In this document: positions 1-9,821 of the stretch, piece after piece
Layout of the letters: every line of letters starts with the position of its first letter
Numbering within the stretch: the stretch's first letter is position 1
From: Lewinellaceae bacterium
GTDB lineage: Bacteria; Bacteroidota; Bacteroidia; Chitinophagales; Saprospiraceae
Reading direction: 5' to 3'
NCBI GenBank assembly: GCA_020636435.1
Contig: JACJXX010000001.1
Span: 496,001-560,000 of the forward strand
DNA: 64,000 nucleotides
The notes under the pieces: model-generated
Databases searched by the model: none
The model's input: only the letters and a program-made list of their open reading frames with translations
Told to the model about the DNA's origin: nothing
Made by a program: the position numbers and the translations under genes

Positions 1-336
1 CGCGCTGCCTGGCGCCAGACGGTTTTGGGGCGCATGTTCTACTTCGCAAGCAACCAAAGTGTGGAGCCCTGGGATATACTTTACCCATCTGGTATTGAAG
101 AATTTTCCCTGGTTATAGTCTATTCGGCTAATAAGCTGGGCGGTGCCCAGGTCGAGCAATTCAAAGCCTCCCTTCCCGTTACATCCGCTGTAATCGGGCA
201 TATACTCTAGCCAATTGATTACTCGATATTTATCCTTCTTTTCGCTACGCTTGTCCTGATTCTTCTTTACCTTTAAGATGGGTCGGTGGCTTTGAGTTTT
301 TAGTTGTGGAAACCAAAAATACAAACTCCGACCCAT
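1..336 (-). CDS. partial open frame off the left edge, possibly a transposase N-terminus
   Basis: An uninterrupted minus-strand frame begins at an ATG whose complement is at 334-336 and runs for 112 codons off the window edge. About 35 residues in, it reads KKDKYRVINWLEY, which resembles the N-terminal segment of some IS5-like transposases (pattern K-Y-R-V-x-N-W-x-x-Y). The residues after that do not match the usual continuation, so the resemblance is limited. No terminal inverted repeat is visible inside the window. It could instead be an unrelated host gene; sequence to the left would decide. Confidence 0.3.
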   Translation of the reverse strand, partial: MGRSLYFWFPQLKTQSHRPILKVKKNQDKRSEKKDKYRVINWLEYMPDYSGCNGKGGFELLDLGTAQLISRIDYNQGKFFNTRWVKYIPGLHTLVACEVEHAPQNRLAPGSA

Positions 337-444
337 CTTCTAATTTGGCCTATTCATGCGACAACGCCGCGGCAAATTGGAAGCCGCTGAAAACCAGTTT
401 GGCTCCATGAATACCTGTTGGCTCAAAGCGCAAAAAAAATTTGA

Positions 445-3225
445 ATGAAGCTGAAATTCATTGCTCATCACCCCTTCCAGGCCATGGCCTTTGGCTTGGT
501 AATGTTTATTTTCTTCTCTTGTTCACAGGAGGCAAAAGAAAAAAAGTACGTAATTGGATTCTCCCAGTGCTGCGAAGATCCATGGCGGGACGTCATGAAT
601 GGTGAAATGCAGCGGGAACTTCTCCTGCATCCTGAATTGGATTTTAAAATAAAAGTCGCCGGGAATAACAATGAAGTGCAGGAGCAACAGATAAAACAAC
701 TCGTGGCGCAAGGCATTGACATCCTGCTCGTTTCACCTAACGAAGCCAAGCCGCTGACGGCTGTCATCGAAGAAGTTTACATGGCAGGCATTCCGGTCAT
801 TTTTATCGATCGAAAGACGGATTCCGAACTTTACACCGCTTACATCGGAGCCAATAATTATGAAGTCGGGAGAACGGCAGGACGCTATGTGGCCAGCCGA
901 ATGAATGGGAAAGCCAAGGTTATCGAAATCCTTTTGCCGCTGACCATTTCGGCCGGTGCTGCCCGCAACCGGGGATTTCAGGATGGAATTGTCCCGACTC
1001 CCGGCGTCGAGGTGGTGGCTGCACTCGAAACCAAAGGCGGGCTGGACGACATTTATAAATTTTTACCCGAAATATTGCGCCAGCACCCGGATGCCACCGC
1101 TATCTTCGGCCACACCGACCTCTTTGCTGAAACAGCCTATAAAATAATGCAGGACATGGGCCAGGCTAAAGAAATGTTCTTCGTCGGCATTGACGGAATA
1201 CCGGGCACGGGCCGTGGCATTCAAGCCGTGAAAGACGGCATTCTCGACGCTTCCATGCTCTACCCGACGGGGGGCGCAGAAGCCATCCGTCTGGCCCTCG
1301 CTGTTTTAAACAACCTCCCCTACGAGAAGGAAAATATGCTGGAAACCATCGTTATTGATGAAGGCAATGCCCGCATCCTCCACAACCAGATGAAGAAAGT
1401 TTTCAGCCTCCAGGAAAATATTGATGGGCAAATGAAGGTGCTCGAAAATTACAAACTCGTTTCCCGCAACCAGCGCATTTTCATTTTTGTGCTCATTTTC
1501 AGTTTGCTAATGGCTGCGGTGATGGGGGTATTTTTATGGAAATCATTACGGGTTCAAAAGGCTGCCCTGAGCAACCTGGAAATAAAGAACCGGGAAATCA
1601 TGGAACACGAGCAGCAACTCGTCGAAATGGCCGTAGAGGTAAAACAGGCCACCCAAGCGAAGATGGACTTTTTCACCAACATCAGCCACGAATTCAGGAC
1701 GCCGCTTACGCTGATCCTGGGCTTTGTAGAAGACATTTTACCTTCAAAAAAACTGGGGACAGAGGTGCAACAAAGCATTGGCCACATCCGCCAGAATGCC
1801 TTCCGTTTGCTGCGGCTGGTTAATCAACTCATGGATTTCAGAAAAGTAGAAAGCCATCAGATGAAACTCCGTGCCAATAAAAACGATCTCGTGGCATTCG
1901 TGCGAAACATCATGGAATCTTACGGCCCAAGTGCCCAAAAGCGTGGCATCGATTTCCAGTTGCTTACCAGGGAAGAGGCATTGCCGGTCTGGTTCGATGC
2001 CGGTATGATGGATAAAGTGTTGTTCAACCTGCTTTCCAACAGTTTTAAATTTACGCCTGATGGCGGCAAGATCCACCTCGCTATTTCGAATGATAATTTT
2101 GAAAACAAGGTAAAACTCTCCGTCGAAGACAGCGGTAAAGGCATGACAGAGACTGAAACAGCGCACGTTTTCGAACCTTTTTTTCAGGGTGAAGAGCAGC
2201 AGTTGGTAGGAACGGGGCTTGGACTTTCGCTGTCAAAATCGCTGGTAGAACTGCATGGCGGCAGTATTTCGGTCCGCAGTTCAAAAGGCAAAGGGAGTCG
2301 TTTCATGATCTCGCTGCCGCTCGGCAATCAACACCTTCGGGAGGACGAAATAGTGATGGAACAAACAGAACACCTCTCGGGCGAGGAGTTTTTCCTGGCT
2401 TCAGAAATGGAGTTGGAGGATATGGGGAATAGTGCTGAAGGCACAGCGGCTAACCAGCAAATTTTGATCATCGAAGACAACCAGGACCTGCAATTCTTCC
2501 TGAGGAAAAAACTCAGCGCTATCTACCAGGTAGTTCAGGCAACCAACGGAAAAGAGGGCCTGCAAAAAGCCTTCGACCAGACGCCCGACCTCATCGTATG
2601 CGACATCATGCTGCCAGGTATGGACGGACTGGAGATTACCCGCACCCTGAAATCCGACTTGCGTACTTCACACATTCCCATTCTGATTTTGTCGGCCCGC
2701 GGCACTGTAGAGCAACAGATCGAAGGCACGGAACTGGGTGCTGACTCGTATGTCACCAAGCCGTTTAACGTGCAGTTTCTGATGGCAAAAATCAAGTCGC
2801 TGCTACTAAACAGGGCGGTACTGAAGGAAAGTTTTGGAAAAGGGCTGGTTTCGCATTCATTAGAAAACCTAACGGTGGACTTACCCGAAAGCACCTCACC
2901 GCTGGATCGTGATTTTATTCAAAAATTCGTGACCTACATCGGGCAGCATTACAACCGGCAGGATTTCCAGGTGGCCGACCTCTGCCAGGAATTCGGTCTG
3001 TCAAGGTCGCAACTTTACCGCAAAGTAAGTGCCCTGCTCGGCGAAAGCATCAGCGACTACATCCAAAATATTCGCCTGAAAAAAGCCGAGGAGCTGCTGC
3101 TGGAAGGCAAACATTTGGTAGCCGACATTGCCTACCAGGTGGGGTACTCTTCACCGGATTACTTTTCGACGGTGTTCCGGTCGAGGTATGGGGTGCCGCC
3201 AACGGCGTTTAGGAAGAAGAAATAG
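445..3225 (+). CDS. hybrid two-component system regulator, fructose/fructan-responsive type
   Basis: A 926-residue one-protein signalling system. An N-terminal hydrophobic segment ends in a lipobox-like FFSC (Cys26). A periplasmic-binding-protein type 1 (LacI/ribose-binding-like) sensor covers about 34-330 and a membrane helix lies at about 345-367. The HisKA domain has its phospho-acceptor His415 in NISHEFRTPL, the HATPase domain has GTGLGLSLSK, the receiver domain has phospho-acceptor Asp720 in VCDIMLPGMDG, and an AraC-type double helix-turn-helix covers about 815-926. In Bacteroides, hybrid regulators with this sugar-binding sensor detect periplasmic fructose and switch on fructan loci (BT1754 is the known example). 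The genes that follow, fructokinase, two GH32 enzymes and SusC/SusD, fit the same role. It is probably the activator of the whole locus. Ligand identity is inferred from context. Confidence 0.93.
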   Translation: MKLKFIAHHPFQAMAFGLVMFIFFSCSQEAKEKKYVIGFSQCCEDPWRDVMNGEMQRELLLHPELDFKIKVAGNNNEVQEQQIKQLVAQGIDILLVSPNEAKPLTAVIEEVYMAGIPVIFIDRKTDSELYTAYIGANNYEVGRTAGRYVASRMNGKAKVIEILLPLTISAGAARNRGFQDGIVPTPGVEVVAALETKGGLDDIYKFLPEILRQHPDATAIFGHTDLFAETAYKIMQDMGQAKEMFFVGIDGIPGTGRGIQAVKDGILDASMLYPTGGAEAIRLALAVLNNLPYEKENMLETIVIDEGNARILHNQMKKVFSLQENIDGQMKVLENYKLVSRNQRIFIFVLIFSLLMAAVMGVFLWKSLRVQKAALSNLEIKNREIMEHEQQLVEMAVEVKQATQAKMDFFTNISHEFRTPLTLILGFVEDILPSKKLGTEVQQSIGHIRQNAFRLLRLVNQLMDFRKVESHQMKLRANKNDLVAFVRNIMESYGPSAQKRGIDFQLLTREEALPVWFDAGMMDKVLFNLLSNSFKFTPDGGKIHLAISNDNFENKVKLSVEDSGKGMTETETAHVFEPFFQGEEQQLVGTGLGLSLSKSLVELHGGSISVRSSKGKGSRFMISLPLGNQHLREDEIVMEQTEHLSGEEFFLASEMELEDMGNSAEGTAANQQILIIEDNQDLQFFLRKKLSAIYQVVQATNGKEGLQKAFDQTPDLIVCDIMLPGMDGLEITRTLKSDLRTSHIPILILSARGTVEQQIEGTELGADSYVTKPFNVQFLMAKIKSLLLNRAVLKESFGKGLVSHSLENLTVDLPESTSPLDRDFIQKFVTYIGQHYNRQDFQVADLCQEFGLSRSQLYRKVSALLGESISDYIQNIRLKKAEELLLEGKHLVADIAYQVGYSSPDYFSTVFRSRYGVPPTAFRKKK

Positions 3226-3259
3226 TGCAACAATCCTCAAGATTCCTGCAACAAAACTT

Positions 3260-3288
3260 AAGACAGAATCTCCATCCCGTCTTTTTTA
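3260..3288 (+). terminator. weak possible terminator after the hybrid regulator
   Basis: AAGAC and GTCTT can pair across a 14-base loop and are followed directly by a run of six T. The stem is only five base pairs, so this is a weak candidate. Confidence 0.25.
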
Positions 3289-3396
3289 CACTAAGTCCAA
3301 CTTGTTGGTTTTCAGTGCCTTAAAACATTTTTCTCATTACAACAAATTTGAAGGAACTTTGGAATAATCGTGAAGCCCTGCGGTTTGGCCTCCCTG

Positions 3397-3404
3397 TAAT
3401 TTTG
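3397..3404 (+). promoter_or_regulatory. Bacteroidota -7 box candidate, TAATTTTG
   Basis: TAATTTTG matches the TAnnTTTG consensus of Bacteroidota housekeeping promoters and lies 11 bases before the ATG of the transporter remnant. No well-spaced TTG box was found upstream. It would drive the remnant and fructokinase as a unit separate from the regulator gene. Confidence 0.4.
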
Positions 3405-3415
3405 CGACAATAAAA

Positions 3416-3928
3416 ATGGCATACATGAATCATCGCAAGATTTTATTCTGGTCGGTAACCGTTGCGCTGGCTGGTTTTTTATTCGGATTTGACACAGTCG
3501 TAATTTCCGGCGCCGACCTTTTCTTTCAAATTATCTGCTGAGCGATCTCGGCGAAAATGCCTGGCGATGGATGATCGGAGTGGAAGCTTTTCCGGCATTC
3601 ATTTACACGCTCATGGTTTTCACCGTACCCATTCATTGCGGCGCATGCCATTGGGCAGGGAACGGTGATCTGGGTATTCATTTCAGAGATATTCCCCAAC
3701 CATTTGAGAGCCAACGGGCAGGCATTCGGCAGTTCCGTTCACTGGGTGCTGGCAGCGGCGATTCCATCGTTGGTGCCTTTATTGTTCACCAGCATCGGAG
3801 CGGCGCCCGTCTTCGCTTTTTTCGCTTTTATGATGGTGTTGCAATTGCTTTTTGTGTGGCGGATGATGCCGGAGACAAAGGGAGTATCGCTGGAGGATCT
3901 GGAGAAACAGCTGGTAGTGAAAAGTTAA
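3416..3928 (+). pseudogene. broken MFS sugar porter (probable fructose permease remnant)
   Basis: The remnant starts with an ATG frame encoding the first helix of a sugar-porter-family permease (LFGFDTVVISGADLFF) and stops at a TGA at 3539. One base of shift restores the expected continuation (NYLLSDLGENAWRWMIGVEA). A further frame change near 3640 leads straight into a late segment with the conserved SEIFPNHLRANGQ motif and the C-terminal PETKGVSLEDLEKQL. The central part of the protein (roughly helices 6-8 and the large cytoplasmic loop) is missing, so both frameshifts and a deletion are present. In B. thetaiotaomicron a monosaccharide permease occupies the same place in the fructan locus. 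Here it cannot make a working transporter unless the sequence is misassembled. Confidence 0.85.
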
Positions 3929-3968
3929 GTTTCATACCTATCAATAGTGAGAGTAGGGGGATTCGGAG

Positions 3969-3986
3969 TCCCGATAGCTTTCGGGA
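3969..3986. repeat. short TCCCG...CGGGA palindrome
   Basis: TCCCGATAGCTTTCGGGA is a perfect six-base inverted repeat around a six-base loop, between the transporter remnant and fructokinase. The same end sequence, TCCCG...CGGGA, bounds the larger elements beside the CRISPR arrays. Confidence 0.6.
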
Positions 3987-4017
3987 TTCCCGAACTCCCA
4001 TTTTAAAACAACCAATT

Positions 4018-4935
4018 ATGTCGCACCCTACCATTATTTGCTTTGGAGAAGTCCTTTGGGATTTACTGCCCTCAGGACGGATTGCTGGCGGAGCGCCCAT
4101 GAATGTGGCTTTTCATGCCAACCAGTTAGGCTTAAATGCCAAGATGATCAGCAAAGTTGGAAACGACGGTATGGGCAGGGAACTCAAACAGTTTTTGCAA
4201 AATATCGGCGTGTCCATCGAACTGGTTCAAACCGACAACACCTTCCCGACGGGCACCGTCAACGTAACGCTGGGCCCGGGCGGCTCGCCATCCTACGAAA
4301 TCGTTAGCCCTGTTGCCTGGGACTATATTCACCCGGACGACAAAGCGAAGGATTACATAAAAAATGCCGACGCCTTCGTGTTCGGCAGCCTTGCCTGCCG
4401 CACGGAACGCAACAAAAATACACTGCTCGAATACCTTGCGCTTGCGCTTATTCGGGTGTTTGATGTCAACCTGCGCACGCCGTTTTATTCCCAATCCTTG
4501 ATCGAGGAGTTGCTGGCTAGAGCCGATATCGTTAAAATGAACGACGAGGAATTGGCCCTTATCGCCGGTTGGCAAAGCGTAGCCGGTGACGAAAAATCGC
4601 AACTTGATTTCATCAAAAACAAGTTCAAACTCGACGCTATCATCCTGACCAAAGGCAAGGATGGAGCTGCGTGTCTGGACGACTCCGGCTACTTCGAACA
4701 GCCCAGTTTCCCAATCAAAGTGCAGGACACCATAGGCAGCGGCGACTCCTTTTTAGCAGCTTTTTTGAGCCGTTACCTTAAAGGTGAAGACACCCGGCAA
4801 TGCGTTGCTTTTGCAGGGGCAGTGGGAGCACTGGTGGCTACAAAACAGGGCGGCACGCCCACAATCAGTTTACCGGAAATTCAGGAAATCATACAGGCCG
4901 GTTCATTTCAAAACATTTGGAAAATAAGTTTTTAA
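4018..4935 (+). CDS. fructokinase, PfkB family
   Basis: A 305-residue sugar kinase that would phosphorylate fructose with ATP in the cytoplasm after import. The N-terminal sugar-binding motif GGAPMNVAFHANQLG and the C-terminal DTIGSGDSFLAAF, with the catalytic Asp and anion hole, are both intact. Length is normal for the family. The ATG at 4018 is chosen because it begins directly with the conserved CFGEVLWDLLP strand; the same frame stays open upstream only because it runs through the transporter remnant. It ends two bases before the GH32 gene, so the two are probably co-transcribed. Fructose specificity rather than another sugar is inferred from the GH32 neighbours. Confidence 0.9.
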   Translation: MSHPTIICFGEVLWDLLPSGRIAGGAPMNVAFHANQLGLNAKMISKVGNDGMGRELKQFLQNIGVSIELVQTDNTFPTGTVNVTLGPGGSPSYEIVSPVAWDYIHPDDKAKDYIKNADAFVFGSLACRTERNKNTLLEYLALALIRVFDVNLRTPFYSQSLIEELLARADIVKMNDEELALIAGWQSVAGDEKSQLDFIKNKFKLDAIILTKGKDGAACLDDSGYFEQPSFPIKVQDTIGSGDSFLAAFLSRYLKGEDTRQCVAFAGAVGALVATKQGGTPTISLPEIQEIIQAGSFQNIWKISF

Positions 4936-4937
4936 AC

Positions 4938-6548
4938 ATGAATAAAATACTCAACATCTTCATCTTTCTCCTTCTTTGCTTCCAGATTTGGTCTTGCGGC
5001 CAAATGGCCGACCATTCAGCGACCGGACAAACCGCTGCAGTTGTCAGCTACCAGGAACCACACCGTCCCCAGTTCCATTTTTCACCCGCAACAAAATGGA
5101 TGAACGACCCCAACGGCATGTTCTTTTACGAAGGCGAATACCACCTGTTTTACCAATACTATCCCGACAGCACCGTATGGGGGCCGATGCACTGGGGCCA
5201 TGCCGTGAGCACCGATTTGGTGCATTGGCAGCATCTTCCGATTGCGCTCTACCCGGATTCCTTGGGGTTGATTTTCTCCGGCAGCGCTGTGGTGGATTGG
5301 AAAAATACAAGCGGTTTCGGGGAAAACGCCCAACCGCCACTCATCGCTATTTTCACCCATCATAATATGGCTGGCGAAAAAGCGGGACGCAATGATTTTC
5401 AACACCAAAGCATCGCTTATAGCAACGACCGGGGCCGAACCTGGACGAAATACGAAGGCAACCCCGTCGTGCAGAACACGGAAAATATCCGGGATTTCCG
5501 GGACCCGAAAGTGATTTGGGACGATGATTCCAACCAATGGGTCATGGTGTTTGCAGCCTTCGACCACGTGAAACTGTGGGGTTCCAAAGACCTGAAAAAC
5601 TGGACACACCTCAGCGACTGGGGCAAGGAACACGGCGTCCATGATGGCGTCTGGGAATGCCCCGACCTCTTCCCGATGATCGTGGAAGGAACCGGCGAAA
5701 AGAAATGGGTGCTGCTCCAAAGCCTCAACCCCGGCGGGCCGAATGGCGGCTCCGGCACCCAATATTTTGTCGGTGATTTTGATGGTAAAAAATTTACGCT
5801 CGACCCTGATTTTGAGCCATTTGTAAAAAAAGGGAACGCCGTCTGGCTCGACCACGGCCGGGACAATTACGCCGGAGTCACCTGGTCGGACGTGCCGAAA
5901 GAAGACGACCGCCGCCTGTTCATCGGCTGGATGAGCAACTGGGACTACGCCACCATCGTGCCTACCGAAGTTTGGCGCAGCGCTACTACCCTGCCGAGGA
6001 GTTTGATTTTGAAAAAAACCGGCGAAGGCTACCGCATTTTTTCACAGCCAGTGAAGGAACTGGAGGCGCTCCGTTCCACCTCAAAAAAAATTGAAAGCAC
6101 TGAAATCACCAGCTCACTTGACCTGACACAAACGCTCGGTTTTTCGCCCTCTCAAACAGAAATGGTGCTGGATTTTGAAACGGAGGACACTGCCGCCAAC
6201 TTCGGCGTGGAGCTTTCCAACAGCAAAGGCGAACGCTACCGCATCGGCTACGACGCTGCCGTCCACCAGTTTTACAGCGACCGCACCCAATCCGGCGACC
6301 TTTCTTTTTCTGAAAAATTCGGGGCGAAAGTTCACACCGCTCCCCGTATTTCCCAGGATAAAAACATCAGGTTTCACCTGTACTTCGACGCCGCTTCGGC
6401 AGAGTTGTTTGCCGACGGAGGAGCAACTGTGATAACGGATATTTCCTTCCCGGGCCAAGATTTTACCTCGGTGAAAATTTATGCGGAAAAAGGAAAAGTG
6501 AAGCTGGCCAACGGAGAAGCATGGAGGCTGAACGGCATCTGGGACTGA
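4938..6548 (+). CDS. GH32 fructan beta-fructosidase, lipoprotein
   Basis: A 536-residue glycoside hydrolase family 32 enzyme. A lipoprotein signal ends at Cys20 (QIWSC), so it is membrane-anchored and periplasmic or surface-exposed. The catalytic set is complete: nucleophile Asp57 in WMNDPNG, transition-state stabiliser Asp189 in FRDPK, and acid/base Glu240 in WECPDLF. The C-terminal GH32 beta-sandwich occupies roughly 370-536. Overall similarity is to levanase/exo-inulinase-type enzymes that release fructose from fructan chain ends; whether it prefers levan or inulin cannot be read from sequence. The ATG two bases after the fructokinase stop gives the proper signal peptide. Confidence 0.92.
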   Translation: MNKILNIFIFLLLCFQIWSCGQMADHSATGQTAAVVSYQEPHRPQFHFSPATKWMNDPNGMFFYEGEYHLFYQYYPDSTVWGPMHWGHAVSTDLVHWQHLPIALYPDSLGLIFSGSAVVDWKNTSGFGENAQPPLIAIFTHHNMAGEKAGRNDFQHQSIAYSNDRGRTWTKYEGNPVVQNTENIRDFRDPKVIWDDDSNQWVMVFAAFDHVKLWGSKDLKNWTHLSDWGKEHGVHDGVWECPDLFPMIVEGTGEKKWVLLQSLNPGGPNGGSGTQYFVGDFDGKKFTLDPDFEPFVKKGNAVWLDHGRDNYAGVTWSDVPKEDDRRLFIGWMSNWDYATIVPTEVWRSATTLPRSLILKKTGEGYRIFSQPVKELEALRSTSKKIESTEITSSLDLTQTLGFSPSQTEMVLDFETEDTAANFGVELSNSKGERYRIGYDAAVHQFYSDRTQSGDLSFSEKFGAKVHTAPRISQDKNIRFHLYFDAASAELFADGGATVITDISFPGQDFTSVKIYAEKGKVKLANGEAWRLNGIWD

Positions 6549-6642
6549 CCCTGCAAATCAAGAATTAAAAACTCAGCACTAAAATGCAGCCGCCTGCTTT
6601 CGCAAAACGACTGCCCATTATTCTAATTAAAATTATGAAATT

Positions 6643-9600
6643 ATGAAATTCAAATTACTCTCGCTTTTTGCGCTGTTGCTTTCCGTGCAGTTCGCTCTCG
6701 CACAGCGAACAGTGACGGGTACAGTGACAGATGCAGAAACAAACGAACCGCTCATTGGAGCGAACGTGCTGGTTCCCGGCCAAAATGCCGGAACGATTAC
6801 CGACGTTGATGGAAGTTTTTCATTGGAAGTCCCGGAAGGTATTACCGAATTGAACATTTCCTACACTGGCTATCAGTCGGTGGCAATCTCCATCGTTGGG
6901 CTACAAAAAATTGACGTGTCGCTGTCGCCGGGTAGTGTGCTCAGCGAAGTGGTCGTCACCGGTTACACCACCCAACGCAAAGCTGACCTGACCGGGGCAG
7001 TGACCGCCGTAGATTTGAAAGAAGTGGAAACGCTGCCCTCCGGCAACATCATGCGAAACCTTCAGGGCCGGATTCCCGGCGTCCAGATTTTCACCAACGG
7101 AAACCCGAACTCCACGACAGCAGTACGCATCCGGGGTGTGGGCCTCGGCCGGCTCGGTTTCAACGACCCGCTCTACGTCATCGACGGGGTGCCGACTTTG
7201 TCGGGCATGCACGAGTTGAATCCCAACGACATTGAGTCTTTACAGGTGTTGCGGGATGCCGCTTCCGCCAGTATCTATGGTTCGAGGGCGGCCAATGGCG
7301 TCATCATCATTACGACCAAAAAAGGACGGGAAGGCAAGGTGCGGGTAGATTTGCGGGCAAACGTCTCTACGGAAGATTTCGCTTTCGACGTCAACCCGCT
7401 GAACACCGAGCAGCGGGCCGCCGCCATCTGGCAGGCCGCCGTGAACGACGGCACCAACCCGAACAATGCCAGTCCGCTGTATCAATACGAATGGAATGGC
7501 GATTTCGGCAATCCTGTTTTAAACAAAATTTTGCTGCCGGAATACATTGACGGCAACCGCACGATGAAGCCTGCCAACACTGATTGGTACAACGAAATCA
7601 AGCAAAATTCCCTGATTCAGGACTACAACCTGACTGTTTCGAACGGCAGCAACCGGGGCAATTACCTTGTTTCCGGCAGTTATTTCAACCACCAGGGCAT
7701 CATCAAAGAATCGGAGTACGAGCGGATGACTTTCCGCATCAACACGAGTTACGACATCATCCCGGGTAAATTGATTGCTGGTCAAAATTTCACCGCCACC
7801 AACCAGCGGGCGAACCTCGTCAACGACATTGCCGAAGGCGCAATGGGCCTGGCTATCGAACAGCAAACGATTGTCCCTATCCACACTGTGGACGGCATAG
7901 GCTGGGGCGGCCCGACCGGCGGTATCACCGACCGGGACAACCCGGTACGTTTGATTGAAATGAACAAGGACAATGTGTCCAATTTCAACCGGCTGCTCGG
8001 CAATGCTTACCTGGATTGGCTACCTGTTGAAAACCTGACGCTTCGCTCGAGTTTCGGCGTGGATTACAACTTTTATTACTTCAGAAACTTCCGCAAAGCT
8101 TTCACCGCCGGCAGCCTGAATTTCGAGGACGAACTAAACACCAACAGCAACCGCTACGGCAACTGGGTTTGGTCGAACACGGCCAACTACAAGGTGAAAA
8201 CAGGTGGCAAACACGCCCTCGACCTGCTGGCCGGTACGGAAGCCATCAAATTCAGGGGCGAGTCATTCTTCGGCAGAGCGCAGGGTTTTGCTTCACAAGA
8301 CCGTGACTTCGCTTTCCTCTCGCAGGCTACCGGTAACGTGCTGGTCGGCGGCGGTGGCGATAGTTGGTCGCTGTTGTCCATGTTCGGAAAAGCCAACTAC
8401 GTTTTTGATGACAAATACCTGCTCTCCGCAACGGTGCGCCGTGATGGTTCATCCCGTTTCGGTGAAAACAACCGCTGGGGCGTGTTCCCCTCCGTTTCTG
8501 CCGGCTGGAGGATCAGCCAGGAGAATTTCCTGAAAAATTCCACCCTCGTTTCCGACCTGAAACTCAGGGGCAACTGGGGCCTCAACGGCAACCAGCAAAT
8601 CAGCTCGCTGGCTGCTATCGCCATTTTCGAACCCCGCTACGCTACGCAATCGTTGTTTACCACCCAGCAGGACAATGGCACTGCTTACGACATCGCCGGT
8701 ATCAATGAAGGGCAATTGCCTTCCGGCTTCGCCCGTACACAAAGTGCCAACCCGGACCTGAAATGGGAAACCTCCGAACAGTTCGGCGGTGGTCTCGATT
8801 TTAGTTTGCTCGATTATTCGCTGTATGGCAGCGTTGATTATTTTCAAAAAGAAACCAGAGATATCCTAACGGCTACCCGCCCGTTGGCCACAGAAGGCGA
8901 AGGCGCTCAGCGCATCGTGAATGGCGGTACGGTGAAAAACTGGGGCTGGGAATTCCTGCTTGGTTACCAGGCAACCGTCGCCAGCAATGTCCGCATCGAT
9001 ATTTCCGCCAACCTTTCCACGGCGCAGAACGAAGTTGTGGCACTGCCGGAAGCGGTCATCAACTCCTTCCCCGGCAACGGGCAGGACAAAACCATCCTCG
9101 GTCAATCTGTCAACTCCGTATTTGGGTTCGTTGCCGACGGCCTTTTCCAAAACCAGGAGGAAGTGGAAGCGCACGCCACACAAACCGGCGCAGCTCCCGG
9201 CCGCATCCGCTGGAAAGACCTCAACGACGACGGGGTGATTGACGAAAACGACCAGGACTACATCGCCATTTTTGACAATCCTGATTTCATTTACGGCCTC
9301 AACGTGAACGTGGGTTACAAAGCCTTCGACGTGAGTTTGTTCTTCCAGGGCGTGCAAGGCGGGCAAATCAGAAACGGGTATAAAATCTTCACCGATTTCA
9401 CTTCCGTTAACGTAGGTTCCAACTACGGCGGCCGCACGCTCGATGCCTGGACGCCGCAAAACTCCGGCTCCACGATTCCTGCCCTGACGAGAATTGACAA
9501 CAACAACGAAGCACGGGAATCTACCTACCTCTGGGAGCCTGCCGATTACCTGAAACTGCGGAATTTGACCATCGGCTACACGCCCGGCAAAGAATTCATG

Positions 9601-9756
9601 CAGCGCTTCCGGTTAAACGGTGCCCGGATCTTCATCCAGGGTCAAAATCTTTTCACCATCAAAAACAGCGACACGGTGGCGCAAGACCCGGAAACGCCGA
9701 ATGCGACTTTCCCGGTGCCACGCCGCTTTACGTTTGGGGTGAACCTGACTTTCTAA
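6643..9756 (+). CDS. SusC/RagA-type TonB-linked outer-membrane transporter
   Basis: A 1037-residue outer-membrane transporter for fructo-oligosaccharides. The signal peptide is about 1-20, ending FALA before Q. A carboxypeptidase-regulatory-like domain (VTGTVTDAETNEPLIGANVLV) is at about 22-105. The plug starts at SEVVVTGYTTQRK and contains SIYGSRAANGVIIITTKKG, and a long 22-strand barrel ends in FTFGVNLTF with a terminal Phe, typical of outer-membrane insertion. It forms a pedal-bin complex with the SusD-like lipoprotein encoded next and is powered by TonB-ExbBD. An ATG lies 12 bases upstream but is closed by a stop after three codons, so 6643 is the start. Confidence 0.95.
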   Translation: MKFKLLSLFALLLSVQFALAQRTVTGTVTDAETNEPLIGANVLVPGQNAGTITDVDGSFSLEVPEGITELNISYTGYQSVAISIVGLQKIDVSLSPGSVLSEVVVTGYTTQRKADLTGAVTAVDLKEVETLPSGNIMRNLQGRIPGVQIFTNGNPNSTTAVRIRGVGLGRLGFNDPLYVIDGVPTLSGMHELNPNDIESLQVLRDAASASIYGSRAANGVIIITTKKGREGKVRVDLRANVSTEDFAFDVNPLNTEQRAAAIWQAAVNDGTNPNNASPLYQYEWNGDFGNPVLNKILLPEYIDGNRTMKPANTDWYNEIKQNSLIQDYNLTVSNGSNRGNYLVSGSYFNHQGIIKESEYERMTFRINTSYDIIPGKLIAGQNFTATNQRANLVNDIAEGAMGLAIEQQTIVPIHTVDGIGWGGPTGGITDRDNPVRLIEMNKDNVSNFNRLLGNAYLDWLPVENLTLRSSFGVDYNFYYFRNFRKAFTAGSLNFEDELNTNSNRYGNWVWSNTANYKVKTGGKHALDLLAGTEAIKFRGESFFGRAQGFASQDRDFAFLSQATGNVLVGGGGDSWSLLSMFGKANYVFDDKYLLSATVRRDGSSRFGENNRWGVFPSVSAGWRISQENFLKNSTLVSDLKLRGNWGLNGNQQISSLAAIAIFEPRYATQSLFTTQQDNGTAYDIAGINEGQLPSGFARTQSANPDLKWETSEQFGGGLDFSLLDYSLYGSVDYFQKETRDILTATRPLATEGEGAQRIVNGGTVKNWGWEFLLGYQATVASNVRIDISANLSTAQNEVVALPEAVINSFPGNGQDKTILGQSVNSVFGFVADGLFQNQEEVEAHATQTGAAPGRIRWKDLNDDGVIDENDQDYIAIFDNPDFIYGLNVNVGYKAFDVSLFFQGVQGGQIRNGYKIFTDFTSVNVGSNYGGRTLDAWTPQNSGSTIPALTRIDNNNEARESTYLWEPADYLKLRNLTIGYTPGKEFMQRFRLNGARIFIQGQNLFTIKNSDTVAQDPETPNATFPVPRRFTFGVNLTF

Positions 9757-9774
9757 TTTTTTTTTATAAAACTG

Positions 9775-9807
9775 AAATCACGGTGATTTTGAAAATCACC
9801 GTGATTT
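9775..9807 (+). promoter_or_regulatory. intercistronic 16-bp perfect stem-loop between susC and susD
   Basis: AAATCACGGTGATTTT (9775-9790) is the exact reverse complement of 9792-9807, leaving a single-base loop. It lies in the 65-base gap between the two genes. It may protect or terminate transcripts and so set the SusC:SusD ratio; no long T-run follows, so full termination is unlikely. Confidence 0.7.
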
Positions 9808-9821
9808 GAAAAAAATAAACA

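Noticed and set aside
25..210. 61-codon plus-strand frame at the left edge
   Set aside because: It lacks features, and the opposite strand has a longer frame with some transposase resemblance.
3571..4935. Single 454-residue frame joining transporter-like sequence to fructokinase
   Set aside because: The first part is out-of-frame translation of the broken permease; the fructokinase domain begins cleanly at the ATG at 4018.
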